A DNA stretch of 64,000 bases from Modestobacter sp. VKM Ac-2977. GTDB lineage: Bacteria; Actinomycetota; Actinomycetes; Mycobacteriales; Geodermatophilaceae. This document shows, piece after piece, positions 45,715-54,638 of this stretch (positions are counted from its first letter, which is position 1; every line of letters starts with the position of its first letter). The notes below the pieces were generated by a model, which was not told the DNA's origin, made no database searches, and saw only the letters and a program-made list of their open reading frames with translations. The DNA is taken from the NCBI RefSeq assembly GCF_026968045.1, contig NZ_JAPVBQ010000002.1, forward strand, positions 1,033,580 through 1,097,579, in the 5' to 3' direction. A program made the translations under genes and the position numbers.

Positions 45715-46506
45715 TCAGCCGACGACCTGTCCGGTGACGACGGCGGCCTGCGCGGCCCGCTCCTGCACCGTGCCCGGCTGCAGCACCAGGCCGAGCAGCC
45801 AGCGGCACACCAGCTCGGCCTCCGGGCGGGAGATCCGCAGCGCCGAGCCGAGGGTGACGACGATGTCGCCCCAGCGGTCGGCGTCCAGCCCCATCATCTG
45901 CACGAGGGTCTCCGGCTCGGTCTCGGCCAGCCGACGCAGCACCGGGTGCCCGCCGACCTCCTCGGCCAGCGCGGGGACGGCGACGGTCAGCGGCAGCTCG
46001 GCGGCGAGCGCGGCCAGCCGGTCCAGCTCGAAGGCGATCAGCGCGTGCGCCACGTCGTCCTTGGTCCGGAAGTGGTTGTACAGGGTGGCCTTGGCGACAC
46101 CGGCGGCGGCGGCGACGTGCTGCATCGTGGTCTTGCGGACCCCGCGCTCGGCGAAGGCCGTGCGCGCCCCGGTGAGCAGGCCGCGCCGGGTGCGGCTCAT
46201 CGGCACACCGGCCCGCCCGGGGCGGCGGGCGTCCTGACGCGGGGTGGTGGGGCGCGGGGCGGGGACGGCGACGGTCAGCGAGGGCACCGGCGCGGTCACG
46301 TGGTGGCCGGGTGCCGGCGGCTGCAGGAACGCGGCGCCGGCCGGTACCGGGGTCGTCAGGTGCTGCCCGCCCGCAGCCGCGGCCTCGGCGGCCGCGGACT
46401 CGGCGGCGTCGGCCTCCAGCACGGTGACCCCGCCCCGGCCGGTGACGGTCGGCACCGGGAGCGAGGGGTGCTGCGGCAGCGGGGGGCGGGATCCTGGGGA
46501 AGACAT
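45715..46506 (-). CDS. TetR-family regulator with long Pro/Ala-rich N-terminal extension
   Basis: About 263 residues. The TetR DNA-binding domain is internal, near residue 105-150 (RRGLLTGARTAFAERGVRKTTMQHVAAAAGVAKATLYNHFRTKDDV is recognisable as HTH plus YNHF), followed by a helical ligand domain. The preceding 100 residues are Pro/Ala/Val-rich (PGHHVTAPVPSLTVAVPAPR) and disordered, which is rare in TetR proteins. An internal ATG at 46200 would give a standard-length protein, but it lacks a ribosome-binding site. Target genes unknown. Confidence 0.8.
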   Translation of the reverse strand: MSSPGSRPPLPQHPSLPVPTVTGRGGVTVLEADAAESAAAEAAAAGGQHLTTPVPAGAAFLQPPAPGHHVTAPVPSLTVAVPAPRPTTPRQDARRPGRAGVPMSRTRRGLLTGARTAFAERGVRKTTMQHVAAAAGVAKATLYNHFRTKDDVAHALIAFELDRLAALAAELPLTVAVPALAEEVGGHPVLRRLAETEPETLVQMMGLDADRWGDIVVTLGSALRISRPEAELVCRWLLGLVLQPGTVQERAAQAAVVTGQVVG

Positions 46507-46638
46507 GGACACTTTGTGCCCGTTCCGTCGCACTGGGTCAAGGAGGTGGACCCTGAGCGCAGTTCGTGTCGCGCCCATCCGCCCGCGCTGGACGAATCCG
46601 GCCCCCAGGGACCGGCCCGCGACCCAGCGGTGTCCTTC

Positions 46639-47079
46639 TCAGGCAGCGAGCGAGACGGCTCCACGGGCACGGGCGGCCGCACGGGCCGACTGGCCACTGC
46701 CCACGAGGGCCAGGGCCGGCTCGGCGACCGGCGCCGCGGCAGCCTCCTGCTCGGCGGGCGCGTCCGTTGCAGCCGCCGCGGCCGCGTCGTCGTCGCCGGC
46801 TCCCGGGCGGGCGACCGCGACCGGGCGGACCGGGTGCCCGGCCGGGTCGGCGAGCCGCATCTCCAGGCTCACCTCGGCCAGCAGGTCGGCCAGCTCCACG
46901 TCCAGGGCGTCACAGATGGAGGCCAGCAGCTCCGAGGACGCCTCCTTCTGGCCACGCTCGACCTCCGAGAGGTACCCGAGGCTCACCCGGGCCGCGCCGG
47001 AGACGTCGCGCAGCGTCCGCCGCTGGCGCAGCCGGTGACCCCGCAGGGTGTTCCCCAGCTGGGTGCGCAGCAGCGTCAT
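46639..47079 (-). CDS. clgR: ClgR, XRE-type activator of Clp protease genes
   Basis: 146 residues. The N-terminal XRE helix-turn-helix (LRQRRTLRDVSGAARVSLGYLSEVERGQKEASSELLASICDALDV) is the ClgR form, with the YLSEVERG recognition segment. The C-terminal half is Ala/Pro-rich and disordered. It ends GAVSLAA, and terminal LAA resembles an ssrA-type ClpXP degron; ClgR is known to be degraded by ClpP in related bacteria. ATG 47079 has AGGAGA about 7 nt upstream. It sits downstream of cinA and pgsA as in mycobacteria. Confidence 0.93.
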   Translation of the reverse strand: MTLLRTQLGNTLRGHRLRQRRTLRDVSGAARVSLGYLSEVERGQKEASSELLASICDALDVELADLLAEVSLEMRLADPAGHPVRPVAVARPGAGDDDAAAAAATDAPAEQEAAAAPVAEPALALVGSGQSARAAARARGAVSLAA

Positions 47080-47209
47080 GGCCGTCTCCTGTCCACTCTG
47101 ACGAGCAGGTCGAACGAGCAGCGCCACCGACCGGATCGGCCGGGGGACGCCGTGTGCTCACCGTACGCGGCCATGACCCGGGTCACCGTGCTGGTGGAGG
47201 TCCGTCCGC

Positions 47210-47740
47210 TCATGGCGTAACACCCTCGCTGCCCTCCGCCTTCCCGGGGAGCGCGTGCTCGGCGAGCCGGCCCAGCAGCCGGGCCATCGCCTCCTGTACC
47301 GCCCCGGCGCGCACCGCGGCCCGGTCGCCGGGGAGGTCCAGCTCGTGGACGACGGTGACCAGGCCGTCGCTGAGACCGAGGTATACCCGCCCCGGCCCGT
47401 GCTCGTCGACCGGGTCGGGGCCGGCCACCCCGGTGATCCCGACGCCCCAGGTGGCGGCACAGCGGCTGCGGATGCCCTCGGCCAGCGCGGCCGCGGTGCG
47501 CTCGCTCACCGGGCCCGAGGCGGCCAGCAGTTCCGGGGCGACCCCGGCCAGCGTCGTCTTCAGGTCGGTGGCGTACACGACGGCTCCCCCGCGCAGGGTG
47601 GCGCTGGCGCCGGGCACCCCGGCGAGGGTCGCGCAGAACAGGCCGGCGGTCAGCGACTCGGCGGCCGCGACCGTCTCACCGCGGGCCAGCAGGGCGGCGT
47701 GCACCCGCTGTGCGGTCTCGGCAGCGCCCGGCGAGGTCAC
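47210..47740 (-). CDS. cinA: CinA C-terminal domain protein (nicotinamide-nucleotide amidase type)
   Basis: 176 residues, only the C-terminal CinA domain, which deamidates NMN in characterised members. ETVAAAESLTAGLFCATLAGVPGAS, GGAVVYATDLKTTLAGV and WGVGITGVAGPDPVDEHGPG are the family core. The N-terminal COG1058 domain of longer CinA proteins is absent, which is usual in actinobacteria. GTG 47740 overlaps the pgsA stop (GTGA), so the genes are translationally coupled. Confidence 0.93.
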   Translation of the reverse strand: MTSPGAAETAQRVHAALLARGETVAAAESLTAGLFCATLAGVPGASATLRGGAVVYATDLKTTLAGVAPELLAASGPVSERTAAALAEGIRSRCAATWGVGITGVAGPDPVDEHGPGRVYLGLSDGLVTVVHELDLPGDRAAVRAGAVQEAMARLLGRLAEHALPGKAEGSEGVTP

Positions 47741-48417
47741 GCCACGGTGCCCCGGCGGCCCCCACCGGCGCCGGGCCCCTCGTCCGCGCCTGCCCGCCTG
47801 GTCGCGGCGGCCCGCATGGCCCGTGCGCTGGTGCGGCGCAGCTTCACCGCCCGGTAGACGTAGTCGATGCCGGTGGCGACGGTCAGCACGAAGGCCGCCG
47901 CCATCACCCACCAGCGGGCCGACCCGAACAGCCCGTCGATCGGCAGGATGTACATCCCGATGGCCAGCGACTGGAGCACGGTCTTGGCCTTGCCGCCGCG
48001 GCTGGCGGCGATCACCCCGTGCCGGATGACCCAGAACCGCAGCAGGGTGACCCCCACCTCGCGGACCAGGATGGTGAGCGTCACCCACCACGGCAGCAGG
48101 TCCAGCACCGACAGGCCGATGAGCGCCGTCCCGGTGAGCGCCTTGTCGGCGATCGGGTCGGCGAGCTTCCCGAACTCGGTCACCTGGTTGGTGCGGCGGG
48201 CGATCATGCCGTCCAGCTGGTCGGTGATGATCGCGACGACGAAGAAGAGGGTGGCCCAGGCACGGCGCCCGTCGTCCGCCCCGCCCTCGGACAGCAGCAG
48301 CACCGCGAACAGCGGCACGACCGCCAGCCGCAACATGGTCAGCGCATTGGGCAGGTTGAGCAGACGGGTGCTCTCCGGCGGCGTCGCCGCCGGGTCGGCC
48401 GGTACACCCGTGCTCAT
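47737..48417 (-). CDS. pgsA: CDP-alcohol phosphatidyltransferase, PgsA type
   Basis: 226-residue membrane enzyme that condenses CDP-diacylglycerol with an alcohol, probably glycerol-3-phosphate. The CDP-OH signature D-x2-DG-x2-AR-x8-G-x3-D-x3-D is perfect, with Asp66, Asp69, Asp87 and Asp91 (TDQLDGMIARRT ... FGKLADPIADK). About five membrane spans are seen, and a basic C-terminal tail. It starts 4 bp after the rimO stop. Mycobacterium has pgsA3 at this place, and exact product specificity is unproven. Confidence 0.93.
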   Translation of the reverse strand: MSTGVPADPAATPPESTRLLNLPNALTMLRLAVVPLFAVLLLSEGGADDGRRAWATLFFVVAIITDQLDGMIARRTNQVTEFGKLADPIADKALTGTALIGLSVLDLLPWWVTLTILVREVGVTLLRFWVIRHGVIAASRGGKAKTVLQSLAIGMYILPIDGLFGSARWWVMAAAFVLTVATGIDYVYRAVKLRRTSARAMRAAATRRAGADEGPGAGGGRRGTVA

Positions 48418-48421
48418 CCGG

Positions 48422-49891
48422 TCAGACCCCGGCCGTCACGGCGACAGCTGACGCGTCAGGCACGGGCAGCAGCGCGCGGGCGACCAGGTCGACGCCCACG
48501 GTGTCGACCACCTCGGCCCGCACCACCTGTCCCGCGACCGCGTCGGCGGGCACCCCGGAGACCGTCGACGTGCCGTCGGCGTCCGGGTCCTGGTGGGCGG
48601 CGTGGCCGGCCCACGTGCCGGGCTCGTCGTCGACCGACAGGTCCTCGGTCAGCAGCACCTCCACGGTGCTGCCGATCCGCTCCTCGGCGCGCTGGGCTGT
48701 GAGCTCCTCGACCAGGTCGGTGATCCGCCGCACCCGGGCGTCGATCTCGTCCTGGTCCAGCTTGCCGGGCAGGCCGAGCGCCTCGGTGCCGTCCTCGTCG
48801 GAGTAGCCGAACACGCCGACGGCGTCCAGCCGCCCCTCGGTCAGGAACCGCTCGAGTTCGGCGACGTCGTCCTCGGTCTCCCCGGGGAACCCGAGGATGA
48901 CGTTGGTCCGGAAGCCCGCGCCCGGTGCCAGTGCCCGGGCCCGCTCGATGATGCCGAGGAAGTCCTCGGTGCCGCCGAAGCGCCGCATCCGGCGCAGCAG
49001 CGTCGGTGAGGAGTGCTGGAACGACAGGTCGAAGTACGGGGCGATGCCCGGGGTCGCGGCGATCACCTCGAGCAGGCCCGGCCGCAGCTCCGCCGGCTGC
49101 AGGTAGGCCACCCGCACCCGGACGACGCCGTCGATCGCGGCGAGCTGGGGAAGCAGCTTCTCCAGCGAGCGCAGGTCGCCGGTGTCCTTGCCGTAGGAGG
49201 TGGAGTTCTCGCTGACCAGGACGATCTCGGTGACGCCCTGGGAGGCCAGCCACTGCGCCTCGCCGAGCACCTCACCGGCCGGCCGGGAGACGAACGACCC
49301 GCGGAAGGTGGGGATCGCGCAGAAGGAGCAGCGCCGGTCGCAGCCGGAGGCGATCTTCAACGCCGCGGACGGCCCGCTGGCCAGCCGCTTGCGCCGCAGC
49401 CAGTCGTGGCCGGGGATGGCCGGGGCGTCGGGGGCCTGCACCGCCGCGGTGCGCTGCACCGGGCTGATCGGCAGCAGGGTCCGCCGGTCCTGCGGCGTGT
49501 GCGGGACCAGCGGCCGGCCGGTGAGGACGTCGTCCAGCCGGTCGCCGATGGCGCCGTAGTCGTCGAAGCCCAGCACGGTGGCCTCGGGCAGCGCCCCGGC
49601 CAGCTCGGCGCCGTACCGCTCGGCCATGCAGCCGACGGCGATCACCTCGGCGCCGGAGTCGGTGGCGGCCAGGATCGCGTCGACCGAGTCCTTCTTCGCG
49701 CTCTCGATGAAGCCGCAGGTGTTCACCAGCACGGCGTCGGCGGCCTCGCCGTCGGCGACCAGCTCGTACCCGTCGCCGGCCAGCCGGCCGGCGAGCTCCT
49801 CGGAGTCGACCTCGTTGCGGGCGCAGCCGAGGGTGACGACGGCGACGCGCCGGGGAGCGGGACCGGCGGGCTGCCCTTCGGGGGATGTCAT
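48422..49891 (-). CDS. rimO: Ribosomal protein S12 methylthiotransferase
   Basis: A radical-SAM enzyme that methylthiolates the conserved Asp of S12. About 489 residues from ATG 49891. The first cluster cysteines are in [29 protein letters not shown] and VGCMAERYG. The radical-SAM cluster is C-x3-C-x2-C in [18 protein letters not shown], and the RimO-specific [17 protein letters not shown] follows. A TRAM domain ends the protein. The frame extends to 49954 but the added residues are low-complexity. It is a distinct paralogue of the miaB gene in this window. Confidence 0.95.
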   Translation of the reverse strand: MTSPEGQPAGPAPRRVAVVTLGCARNEVDSEELAGRLAGDGYELVADGEAADAVLVNTCGFIESAKKDSVDAILAATDSGAEVIAVGCMAERYGAELAGALPEATVLGFDDYGAIGDRLDDVLTGRPLVPHTPQDRRTLLPISPVQRTAAVQAPDAPAIPGHDWLRRKRLASGPSAALKIASGCDRRCSFCAIPTFRGSFVSRPAGEVLGEAQWLASQGVTEIVLVSENSTSYGKDTGDLRSLEKLLPQLAAIDGVVRVRVAYLQPAELRPGLLEVIAATPGIAPYFDLSFQHSSPTLLRRMRRFGGTEDFLGIIERARALAPGAGFRTNVILGFPGETEDDVAELERFLTEGRLDAVGVFGYSDEDGTEALGLPGKLDQDEIDARVRRITDLVEELTAQRAEERIGSTVEVLLTEDLSVDDEPGTWAGHAAHQDPDADGTSTVSGVPADAVAGQVVRAEVVDTVGVDLVARALLPVPDASAVAVTAGV

Positions 49892-49966
49892 GGGTCTGGG
49901 CAGGGCTGGCACCGCACCATCGTAGGCGCCGTCCCACATCCCGCCCGGCGCCACCGGATCCCCTTG

Positions 49967-52483
49967 CTACTCGCTCCCGCGCAGCGTGAACATGACCGAC
50001 TCCAGCTCGTCGGGCTTGATGAGCACGTCCCGGGCCTTGGAGCCCTCCGACGGCCCGACGATGCCCCGGCTCTCCATCAGGTCCATCAGCCGGCCCGCCT
50101 TGGCGAAGCCGACCCGCAGCTTGCGCTGCAGCATCGAGGTGGACCCGAACTGGCTGGTGACCACCAGCTCGACGGCCTGGACCAGCAGCTCCAGGTCGCT
50201 GCCGATGTCCTCGTCGATCTCCTTCTTCTCCCCCGCCGCGGCGGTGAAGACCTCCTCGCGGTACTCCGGCTCGGCCTGCCGCTTGGTGAACTCGACGACC
50301 GCCTCGATCTCGGCGTCGGAGACGTAGGCGCCCTGGACGCGGATCGGCTTGCCGGCGCCGATCGGCAGGAAGAGGGCGTCGCCCATGCCGATCAGCTTCT
50401 CCGCGCCGGGCTGGTCGAGGATGACCCGGCTGTCGGTGAGGCTGGAGGTGGAGAAGGCCAGCCGCGAGGGCACGTTGGCCTTGATCAGGCCGGTGACGAC
50501 GTCGACCGAGGGGCGCTGGGTGGCCAGCACCAGGTGGATGCCGGCGGCGCGGGCCTTCTGGGTGATCCGGACGATCGACTCCTCGACGTCCCGCGGGGCC
50601 ACCATCATCAGGTCGGCGAGCTCGTCGACGATCGTGAGGATGTAGGGGTAGGGCTGGTACACCCGCTCGCTGCCGGGCGGGGTGGTGATCTCCCCGCGCT
50701 CGACCTTCTTGTTGAAGTCGTCGATGTGCCGGACGCCGGTGGACCGCATGTCCTGGTAGCGCTGCTCCATCTCCTCGACCAGCCAGGCCAGCGCGGTCGC
50801 GGCCTTCTTGGGGTCGGTGATGATCGGCGTGATCAGGTGCGGGATGCCGTCGTAGGGCGTGAGTTCGACCATCTTCGGGTCGACCAGGATCATCCGCAGC
50901 TGGTCCGGGGTCGCCCGCAGCAGCAGGGACGTGAGCAGCGAGTTGATGCAGCTGGACTTGCCGGCGCCGGTGGCGCCGGCCACCAGCAGGTGCGGCATCT
51001 TCGCGAGGTTGGCGCAGACGAAGCCGCCCTCGATGTCCTTGCCCAGGCCGACCAGCATCGGGTGCGGGTCCTGCTTGGCCACCTGCGAGCGCATGACGTC
51101 GCCCAGGCTCACCGTCTCGCGGTCGGTGTTGGGCACCTCGACGCCGACCGCGGACTTGCCCGGGATCGGGGCGAGGATGCGGATGTTGTCGTTGGCGACG
51201 GCATAGGCGAGGTTCTTGGTCAGCGCGGTGATCTTCTCGACCTTGACCGCGTTGCCCAGCTCGATCTCGTAGCGGGTCACCGTCGGGCCACGGGTGTAGC
51301 TGGTGACCGCGGCGTCGATGTTGAACTGCTCGAGCACCCCGGTGATCGCCTCGATGGCGACGTCGTTGGCCTTGGACTTCGCCCGCGGCGGGGTGCCCGC
51401 GCGCAGCACGCTGACCGAGGGCAGGGTGTAGGCGCCCTCGACCGGCTGGATCCGGAGCTGCTCGGGCTCCTCGATCGGCGGCAGGTCCTCCGGCGGGGCC
51501 GTGCGGTCGATGATCGGCGGACGGCGGACCGGCACGGGCTCGGGGGCCGGCTCGTGGACGACCGCCTCCGGGGCGTCGTCCAGCGCACCGAGGTCGATCG
51601 ACCCGGTGTCCAGGGTGTCCTCGACCGCCGGGGCCGCGGCCTTGCGCCCCTTGCGGACGCGCGGGACCGGCTGGGTCGCCGGCTCCTCGTCCTGGTACTC
51701 GTCGTAGTCGTCGTACTCCTCGTCATCGTCCCGGCCCAGCTGCCGGTCGGCCCACTCCCGCAGGCGTTCGGGCACCTGGTGCACCGGCGTGGCGGTGACG
51801 ACGAGCACGCCGAAGAACGCGAGCAGGACCAGCAGCAGCACGGTGACGATCGGGCCGACGCCCGCGGTCAGCGGCATGCCGACCGCCCAGCCGAGCAGGC
51901 CACCGGCGCCGGTCCGGTCCGCCGGGTCGGCGTCCGGCCCGACGACGTGGGCGACGCCGACGACGGCGGCGACCACGCTGAGCCAGCCGATCATCAGCCG
52001 CCCGCGCGACTCCGGGTGCGGGGGGTGCCGCAGCAGCCGCAGCGCGACCAGCAACAGCACCACCGGCAGCGCGACGGTGAGCGCGCCGATCGTCCACTCC
52101 ACGCCGGTGGCCAGGCCGGCGCCGACCGGACCGATCCCGTCGGTCCAGACCGCCGCGCCCAGCACGATCGCCAGGCCCAGCACCGCGAGGCCGACGCCGT
52201 CCCGGCGGTGCTCGGGGCCCAGCGGTTCGGCCTCCTCCGGCCGGGCGACCGAACGCGCCACACCGCCGGCGCCACGGGCCAGCAGACCCCAGGCGCCCGA
52301 CGCGCCGCGCCAGAGACTGCCGGCGAGCGTGCCCTGCTTCTTCTTCGGCGGCGGCCGGCGGGCCGCGGTGGACCCGCGCTTGGCCGGGGGGCGCTTCTTG
52401 GCTGCGGTGCTGCCCGAGCGCGGGCGTGCGGGGGCGCTCCCGCGCGCAGGCGCCCGGTTCGACGTCGACGCGCGAGCAGGCAT
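49967..52483 (-). CDS. ftsK: FtsK/SpoIIIE DNA translocase
   Basis: 838 residues. A basic Pro/Lys/Arg-rich start (first 60 residues) precedes four membrane spans (LAVLGLAIVLGAAVWTDGIG to VTVLLLVLLAFFGVLVV), an acidic Tyr/Asp/Glu-rich linker (DDDEEYDDYDEYQDEE), then the motor domain. Walker A is GATGAGKSS near residue 503, with MILVDPKMVEL and TIVDELADLMM as Walker B. The C-terminal gamma winged helix (TSQFGSTSMLQRKLRVGFAKAGRLMD) reads polar DNA motifs. It moves chromosome termini through the division septum. ATG 52483 lies 7 nt after a TACCGT -10 hexamer. Confidence 0.96.
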   Translation of the reverse strand: MPARASTSNRAPARGSAPARPRSGSTAAKKRPPAKRGSTAARRPPPKKKQGTLAGSLWRGASGAWGLLARGAGGVARSVARPEEAEPLGPEHRRDGVGLAVLGLAIVLGAAVWTDGIGPVGAGLATGVEWTIGALTVALPVVLLLVALRLLRHPPHPESRGRLMIGWLSVVAAVVGVAHVVGPDADPADRTGAGGLLGWAVGMPLTAGVGPIVTVLLLVLLAFFGVLVVTATPVHQVPERLREWADRQLGRDDDEEYDDYDEYQDEEPATQPVPRVRKGRKAAAPAVEDTLDTGSIDLGALDDAPEAVVHEPAPEPVPVRRPPIIDRTAPPEDLPPIEEPEQLRIQPVEGAYTLPSVSVLRAGTPPRAKSKANDVAIEAITGVLEQFNIDAAVTSYTRGPTVTRYEIELGNAVKVEKITALTKNLAYAVANDNIRILAPIPGKSAVGVEVPNTDRETVSLGDVMRSQVAKQDPHPMLVGLGKDIEGGFVCANLAKMPHLLVAGATGAGKSSCINSLLTSLLLRATPDQLRMILVDPKMVELTPYDGIPHLITPIITDPKKAATALAWLVEEMEQRYQDMRSTGVRHIDDFNKKVERGEITTPPGSERVYQPYPYILTIVDELADLMMVAPRDVEESIVRITQKARAAGIHLVLATQRPSVDVVTGLIKANVPSRLAFSTSSLTDSRVILDQPGAEKLIGMGDALFLPIGAGKPIRVQGAYVSDAEIEAVVEFTKRQAEPEYREEVFTAAAGEKKEIDEDIGSDLELLVQAVELVVTSQFGSTSMLQRKLRVGFAKAGRLMDLMESRGIVGPSEGSKARDVLIKPDELESVMFTLRGSE

Positions 52484-52490
52484 GCGTCAG

Positions 52491-52496
52491 ACGGTA
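52491..52496 (-). promoter_or_regulatory. -10 hexamer TACCGT for ftsK (leaderless)
   Basis: TACCGT on the minus strand has a 7-nt spacer to the ATG at 52483. The same hexamer precedes the PAP2 and DUF3046 genes. Confidence 0.55.
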
Positions 52497-52576
52497 ATCG
52501 GGATGCCGGTGGCCGGGGTCCATTCAGCGCCGCGTGTCCGGCTCGGGCTCAGCTGACACCCAGCCGTGCGGCTGGC

Positions 52577-52582
52577 TAGCGT
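52577..52582 (+). promoter_or_regulatory. -10 hexamer TAGCGT for the S9 peptidase gene (leaderless)
   Basis: TAGCGT is followed by a 7-nt spacer and the GTG at 52590. The other in-frame GTG at 52581 lies inside the hexamer and is therefore unlikely. Confidence 0.6.
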
Positions 52583-52589
52583 GACCGGG

Positions 52590-54557
52590 GTGACCGCCCC
52601 CGAGCAGGCCCTCCCCCACGGCAGCTGGCCGACGCCGATCACCTCCGAGCTCGTGGTGCGCGCCGCGGCCAGGCTCGGCGAGGTCGTCGTGGACGGCTCC
52701 GGAGACGACGCTGACGTCTGGTGGGCCGAGGGCCGGCCCAGCGAGGGCGGCCGCACCGTGCTGGTCCGCCGCGCGCCGGACGGGACGACGACCGACCTGC
52801 TCCCCTCCCCCTGGAACGCCCGCACCCGGGTGCACGAGTACGGCGGCGGCGCCTGGACCGTGGCCGCCGGCACGGTGTGGTTCACCGACTTCGCCGACCA
52901 GCGGCTGTACCGGGTGGCGGCGGGCAGCGAACCGGTCGCGGTGACCCCGGAGCCGGAGGTCCCCGCCGGCGTCCGGTTCGCCGACCTGCACCCCGACGGC
53001 GACGGCGTCCTGGCGGTCCGGGAGACCCACACCGTCTCCGGCCTGGCCGCCGAGGTCGTCAACGAGGTGGTCCGGGTGGACGCCGACGGCACCGTGGAAG
53101 TGCTGGTCAGCGGGCCGGACTTCGTCTCGGACCCGCGGCGGGCCCCCGACGGCGTCACACTGGCCTGGCTGCAGTGGGACCACCCGGACATGCCCTGGGA
53201 CGCTGCGCGGCTCGTGGTCCGGGCCGCCGACGGCACCGAGCACGTGCTGGCCGGTGGTCCCGGCGAGTCCGTCGTCCAGCCGGTCTGGGGTGCGGACCTG
53301 TCCCTGTGGTGGCTCTCTGACCGCACCGACGTCTGGTCGCTGTACCGGCGCCGGCCGCACGGCGAGGTGGAGCTGGTGTTCGACGCCGGCAGCGACATCG
53401 CCGGGCCGCAGTGGGTCTTCGGGCAGAGCCGGTTCGACCTGCTGGACGACGGCCGGGTGGCGCTCGCCTACGGCCGGGACGGCGCCGACCGGCTCGCCGT
53501 GCTCGACCCCGACGGCACCGCGCGCGAGTTCGACCTGCCCTACTCGGCCTTCGGTCAGGTGCGCGGCGCCTCCGACGGCCTGGTCTGCGTCGCCGGCGGC
53601 CCGGCGTCCGAGGCGGTCGTCCTCCGGGTCGGTCCCGACGGTGCCCCCGAGGTGCTCCGCCCGGCCCGCGACCTCGGCCTGGACCCGGCCTGGTTCTCCC
53701 GCCCCCAGCACGTCACCTTCCCCACCGAGCCCGGGCCCAGCGGGGTCGCCGAGGCCCACGCGCTGGTGTACCCGCCGACCAACCCGCAGGTCACCGGCCC
53801 GGGCGACGAGCTGCCGCCGCTCCTGGTCCTCGTGCACGGCGGGCCCACCGCCGCCGCCCGGTCGGTGCTGGACCTGGGCGTCCAGTACTGGACCTCCCGC
53901 GGGTTCGCCGTCGCCGACGTCGACTACCGCGGCTCCACCGGCTACGGCCGGCGCTACCGGGAGGCACTGAAGGGGCAGTGGGGCGTCGCCGACCTGGACG
54001 ACGTCGTCGCCTGCGCCCGGTACCTCTCCTCCGGCGACGGCCCCGCCGGGCTGCGCGTCGACCGGGCGCGGCTGGCGATCCGCGGCGGCTCCGCCGGCGG
54101 GTACACCACGCTGGCCGCGCTGACCTTCCGCCCGGGCGTCTTCGCTGCCGGGGCCAGCCACTACGGCGTCGCCGACCTGGCCGCGCTGGCCGCCGACACG
54201 CACAAGTTCGAGTCCCGCTACCTCGACGGGCTGATCGCACCGTGGCCCGCCGGCGCCGACGTCTACGCCGAGCGCTCGCCGATCAACGCGACCGACGCAC
54301 TGGACACCCCGCTGGCGGTGTTCCAGGGCGACGAGGACCGGGTGGTGCCGCCCGAGCAGGCGGAGCTGATGGTCGCGGCCCTGCGGGAGAAGGGCGTGCC
54401 GCACACCTACGTCCTCTTCGCCGGTGAGCAGCACGGCTTCCGCAAGGCGGAGAACATCCGCACCGCCCTGGACGGCGAGCTGTCCTTCTACGCCCAGGTG
54501 CTCGGCTTCGGCCTGCCCGCCGACGAGGGCATCGATCCCATCACCGTGATCCGGTGA
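52590..54557 (+). CDS. S9 prolyl oligopeptidase-family serine peptidase
   Basis: 655 residues without a signal peptide. The N-terminal 390 residues form a beta-propeller (blade repeats such as RVHEYGGGAWTVAAGTVWFTD, QRLYRVAAGSEPVAVTPEP). The C-terminal alpha/beta-hydrolase domain holds the triad Ser501 (GGSAGGYT), Asp583 (GDEDRVVP) and His615 (GEQHGFR), with the VHGGPTAAA oxyanion region. It resembles acylaminoacyl or dipeptidyl peptidases that trim short peptides in the cytoplasm. It is the only plus-strand gene between ftsK and rnj. Confidence 0.94.
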   Translation: MTAPEQALPHGSWPTPITSELVVRAAARLGEVVVDGSGDDADVWWAEGRPSEGGRTVLVRRAPDGTTTDLLPSPWNARTRVHEYGGGAWTVAAGTVWFTDFADQRLYRVAAGSEPVAVTPEPEVPAGVRFADLHPDGDGVLAVRETHTVSGLAAEVVNEVVRVDADGTVEVLVSGPDFVSDPRRAPDGVTLAWLQWDHPDMPWDAARLVVRAADGTEHVLAGGPGESVVQPVWGADLSLWWLSDRTDVWSLYRRRPHGEVELVFDAGSDIAGPQWVFGQSRFDLLDDGRVALAYGRDGADRLAVLDPDGTAREFDLPYSAFGQVRGASDGLVCVAGGPASEAVVLRVGPDGAPEVLRPARDLGLDPAWFSRPQHVTFPTEPGPSGVAEAHALVYPPTNPQVTGPGDELPPLLVLVHGGPTAAARSVLDLGVQYWTSRGFAVADVDYRGSTGYGRRYREALKGQWGVADLDDVVACARYLSSGDGPAGLRVDRARLAIRGGSAGGYTTLAALTFRPGVFAAGASHYGVADLAALAADTHKFESRYLDGLIAPWPAGADVYAERSPINATDALDTPLAVFQGDEDRVVPPEQAELMVAALREKGVPHTYVLFAGEQHGFRKAENIRTALDGELSFYAQVLGFGLPADEGIDPITVIR

Positions 54558-54575
54558 GTCCTGCGGCCGCCCGCG

Positions 54576-54617
54576 CTCCTCGGCCCCTCCCGAGGCTCAC
54601 CCCGAGCCTGCGAGGAG
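54576..54617. terminator. Branched stem-loop between convergent S9 peptidase gene and rnj
   Basis: CTCCTCG (54576-54582) pairs with CGAGGAG (54611-54617). Inside, AGGCTC (54593-54598) pairs with GAGCCT (54604-54609) around a 5-nt loop. It lies 19 bp after the peptidase stop and 22 bp from the rnj stop. Confidence 0.6.
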
Positions 54618-54638
54618 TGAGGGGAAGGGGTTCCTCTT

